A DNA stretch of 64,000 nucleotides, taken from positions 61,255-125,254 of the forward strand of contig CAKZOB010000004.1 in assembly GCA_937135955.1 (NCBI GenBank). Direction: 5' to 3'. The DNA is from an uncultured Anaerolineales bacterium. GTDB lineage: Bacteria > Chloroflexota > Anaerolineae > Aggregatilineales > Aggregatilineaceae. Below the pieces are notes generated by a model, which searched no databases, was not told the DNA's origin, and worked only from the letters and a program-made list of their open reading frames with translations. The position numbers were made by a program, and so were the translations under genes. Within the stretch, counting starts at the first letter, position 1, and every line of letters starts with the position of its first letter. Of this stretch, positions 63,430-64,000 are shown in pieces.

Positions 63430-63545
63430 TTCAGCTCTCAGTTTTCGGTTCTCGGCCTTGTTGGCCCAGAAAAACAATTCAGCCCCAAGGACCGAACGCT
63501 GATGACTGAGTCAACTGAAAATTGATCACTGACTGCTGAGGGCTG
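63430..63545. repeat. Imperfect inverted repeat between permease and ATPase genes
   Basis: TCAGCTCTCAGTTTTCGG (near 63440) and GAAAATTGATCACTGACTGC (near 63516) are roughly complementary. Stretches of alternating CAGTTTTC/CTGAAAA type are, from memory, a recurring intergenic repeat in several bacterial genomes. It interrupts an otherwise tight operon. Confidence 0.5.
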
Positions 63546-63548
63546 CCT

Positions 63549-64000
63549 ATGCCTACGCTTTCTGCCGAACACCTGACACTGGCCTACCGCCGCGGCGCGG
63601 TCGTCGTGCGCGACCTGGTGCTGACGGTGGCACAGGGGGAAATCGTGACGCTGGTTGGCCCCAACGGGTCGGGCAAAAGCACCATCCTGCGCACCCTGGC
63701 CCGCCTGATGCGCCCGCAGGAAGGCGCTGTCTACCTGGACGGCAAAGCCATTCACCGCATGTCCACGCGCAAGGTGGCGCAGATGCTCGCCATCCTGCCC
63801 CAGGACCCCATCGCTCCGGATGACCTCACCGTGCGCGATCTGGTGTCGCGCGGGCGTTTCGCCCACCAGGCATGGTGGCGTGCTTCCAGCCGTCGCGACC
63901 GCGAAGTAGTAGATTGGGCGCTGGCGTCCACAGGCCTGAGCGAACTATCCGAGCGGCGACTGACCACCCTCAGCGGCGGTGAGCGTCAGCGGGCGTGGAT
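63549..64000 (+). CDS. Iron/cobalamin ABC transporter ATPase (3' end outside window)
   Basis: First 150 residues of a FecE/BtuD-type ATPase; the frame is open to the right edge. Walker A GPNGSGKST, Q-loop ILPQDP and signature LSGGERQRAW are visible; Walker B lies beyond the window. GAGGG precedes the ATG. It completes the importer with the two genes upstream. Confidence 0.93.
   Translation, partial: MPTLSAEHLTLAYRRGAVVVRDLVLTVAQGEIVTLVGPNGSGKSTILRTLARLMRPQEGAVYLDGKAIHRMSTRKVAQMLAILPQDPIAPDDLTVRDLVSRGRFAHQAWWRASSRRDREVVDWALASTGLSELSERRLTTLSGGERQRAW

Overview
The window is about 62% GC and reads as a chromosomal segment of a Chloroflexota bacterium, most like the Anaerolineae side of the phylum. 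This is inferred from gene content alone: histidine kinases with many GAF domains, a membrane Ser/Thr kinase with TPRs, Thr/Pro-rich lipoprotein linkers, L,D-transpeptidases, a SIMPL protein and single-membrane exporters. No rRNA, tRNA, phage, transposase gene or CRISPR array was seen. The first gene is cut by the left edge and the last by the right edge.

Layout. 1-7.2 kb: a giant multi-GAF hybrid-type sensor kinase, a stand-alone receiver and an alpha/beta hydrolase. 7.3-21.3 kb: a glucan-use locus. A LacI regulator (13998) reads away from an operon holding a secreted three-module SGL-like glucanase, a GH1 beta-glucosidase and a cytoplasmic GH144-like enzyme. Downstream of lacI lie a sugar ABC importer (binding protein and two permeases, no ATPase), a membrane-anchored TPR-like protein and a GH94 phosphorylase. 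Three copies of a palindrome with core AAAGCGCTTT mark the promoters. The best fit is import and breakdown of a beta-glucan, possibly beta-1,2-glucan.

21.6-36 kb: a lipoprotein L,D-transpeptidase fused to TolB-like and LysM domains, fabI, xseA, a Ser/Thr kinase, xseB, a cold-shock gene with a long leader, murJ, an M28 peptidase, a sugar epimerase and a DUF2085 membrane protein. 34.8-40.4 kb: a thiamine-precursor salvage operon led by a TPP riboswitch (thiN, permease, binding protein, ATPase), followed by an ASCH protein, a winged-helix protein and a DUF402 protein.

40.7-54.5 kb: a second L,D-transpeptidase, a 1,691-residue STAND/TPR protein abutting an ArsR-phosphatase fusion, a lipoprotein, a cupin, a SIMPL protein, a YhfC-type membrane protein and a PAS/GAF histidine kinase. 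54.5-59 kb: a four-gene operon of polysaccharide exporter (wzm, wzt), surE and an aldehyde dehydrogenase. 59-64 kb: an unknown protein, a Fur-family repressor and a divergent iron/cobalamin ABC importer with a candidate Fur box.

Several intergenic gaps carry members of one imperfect inverted-repeat family that looks like a miniature mobile element. Most informative regulatory finds: the riboswitch terminator that buries the thiN ribosome-binding site, the terminator inside the cold-shock leader, and the paired LacI operators.
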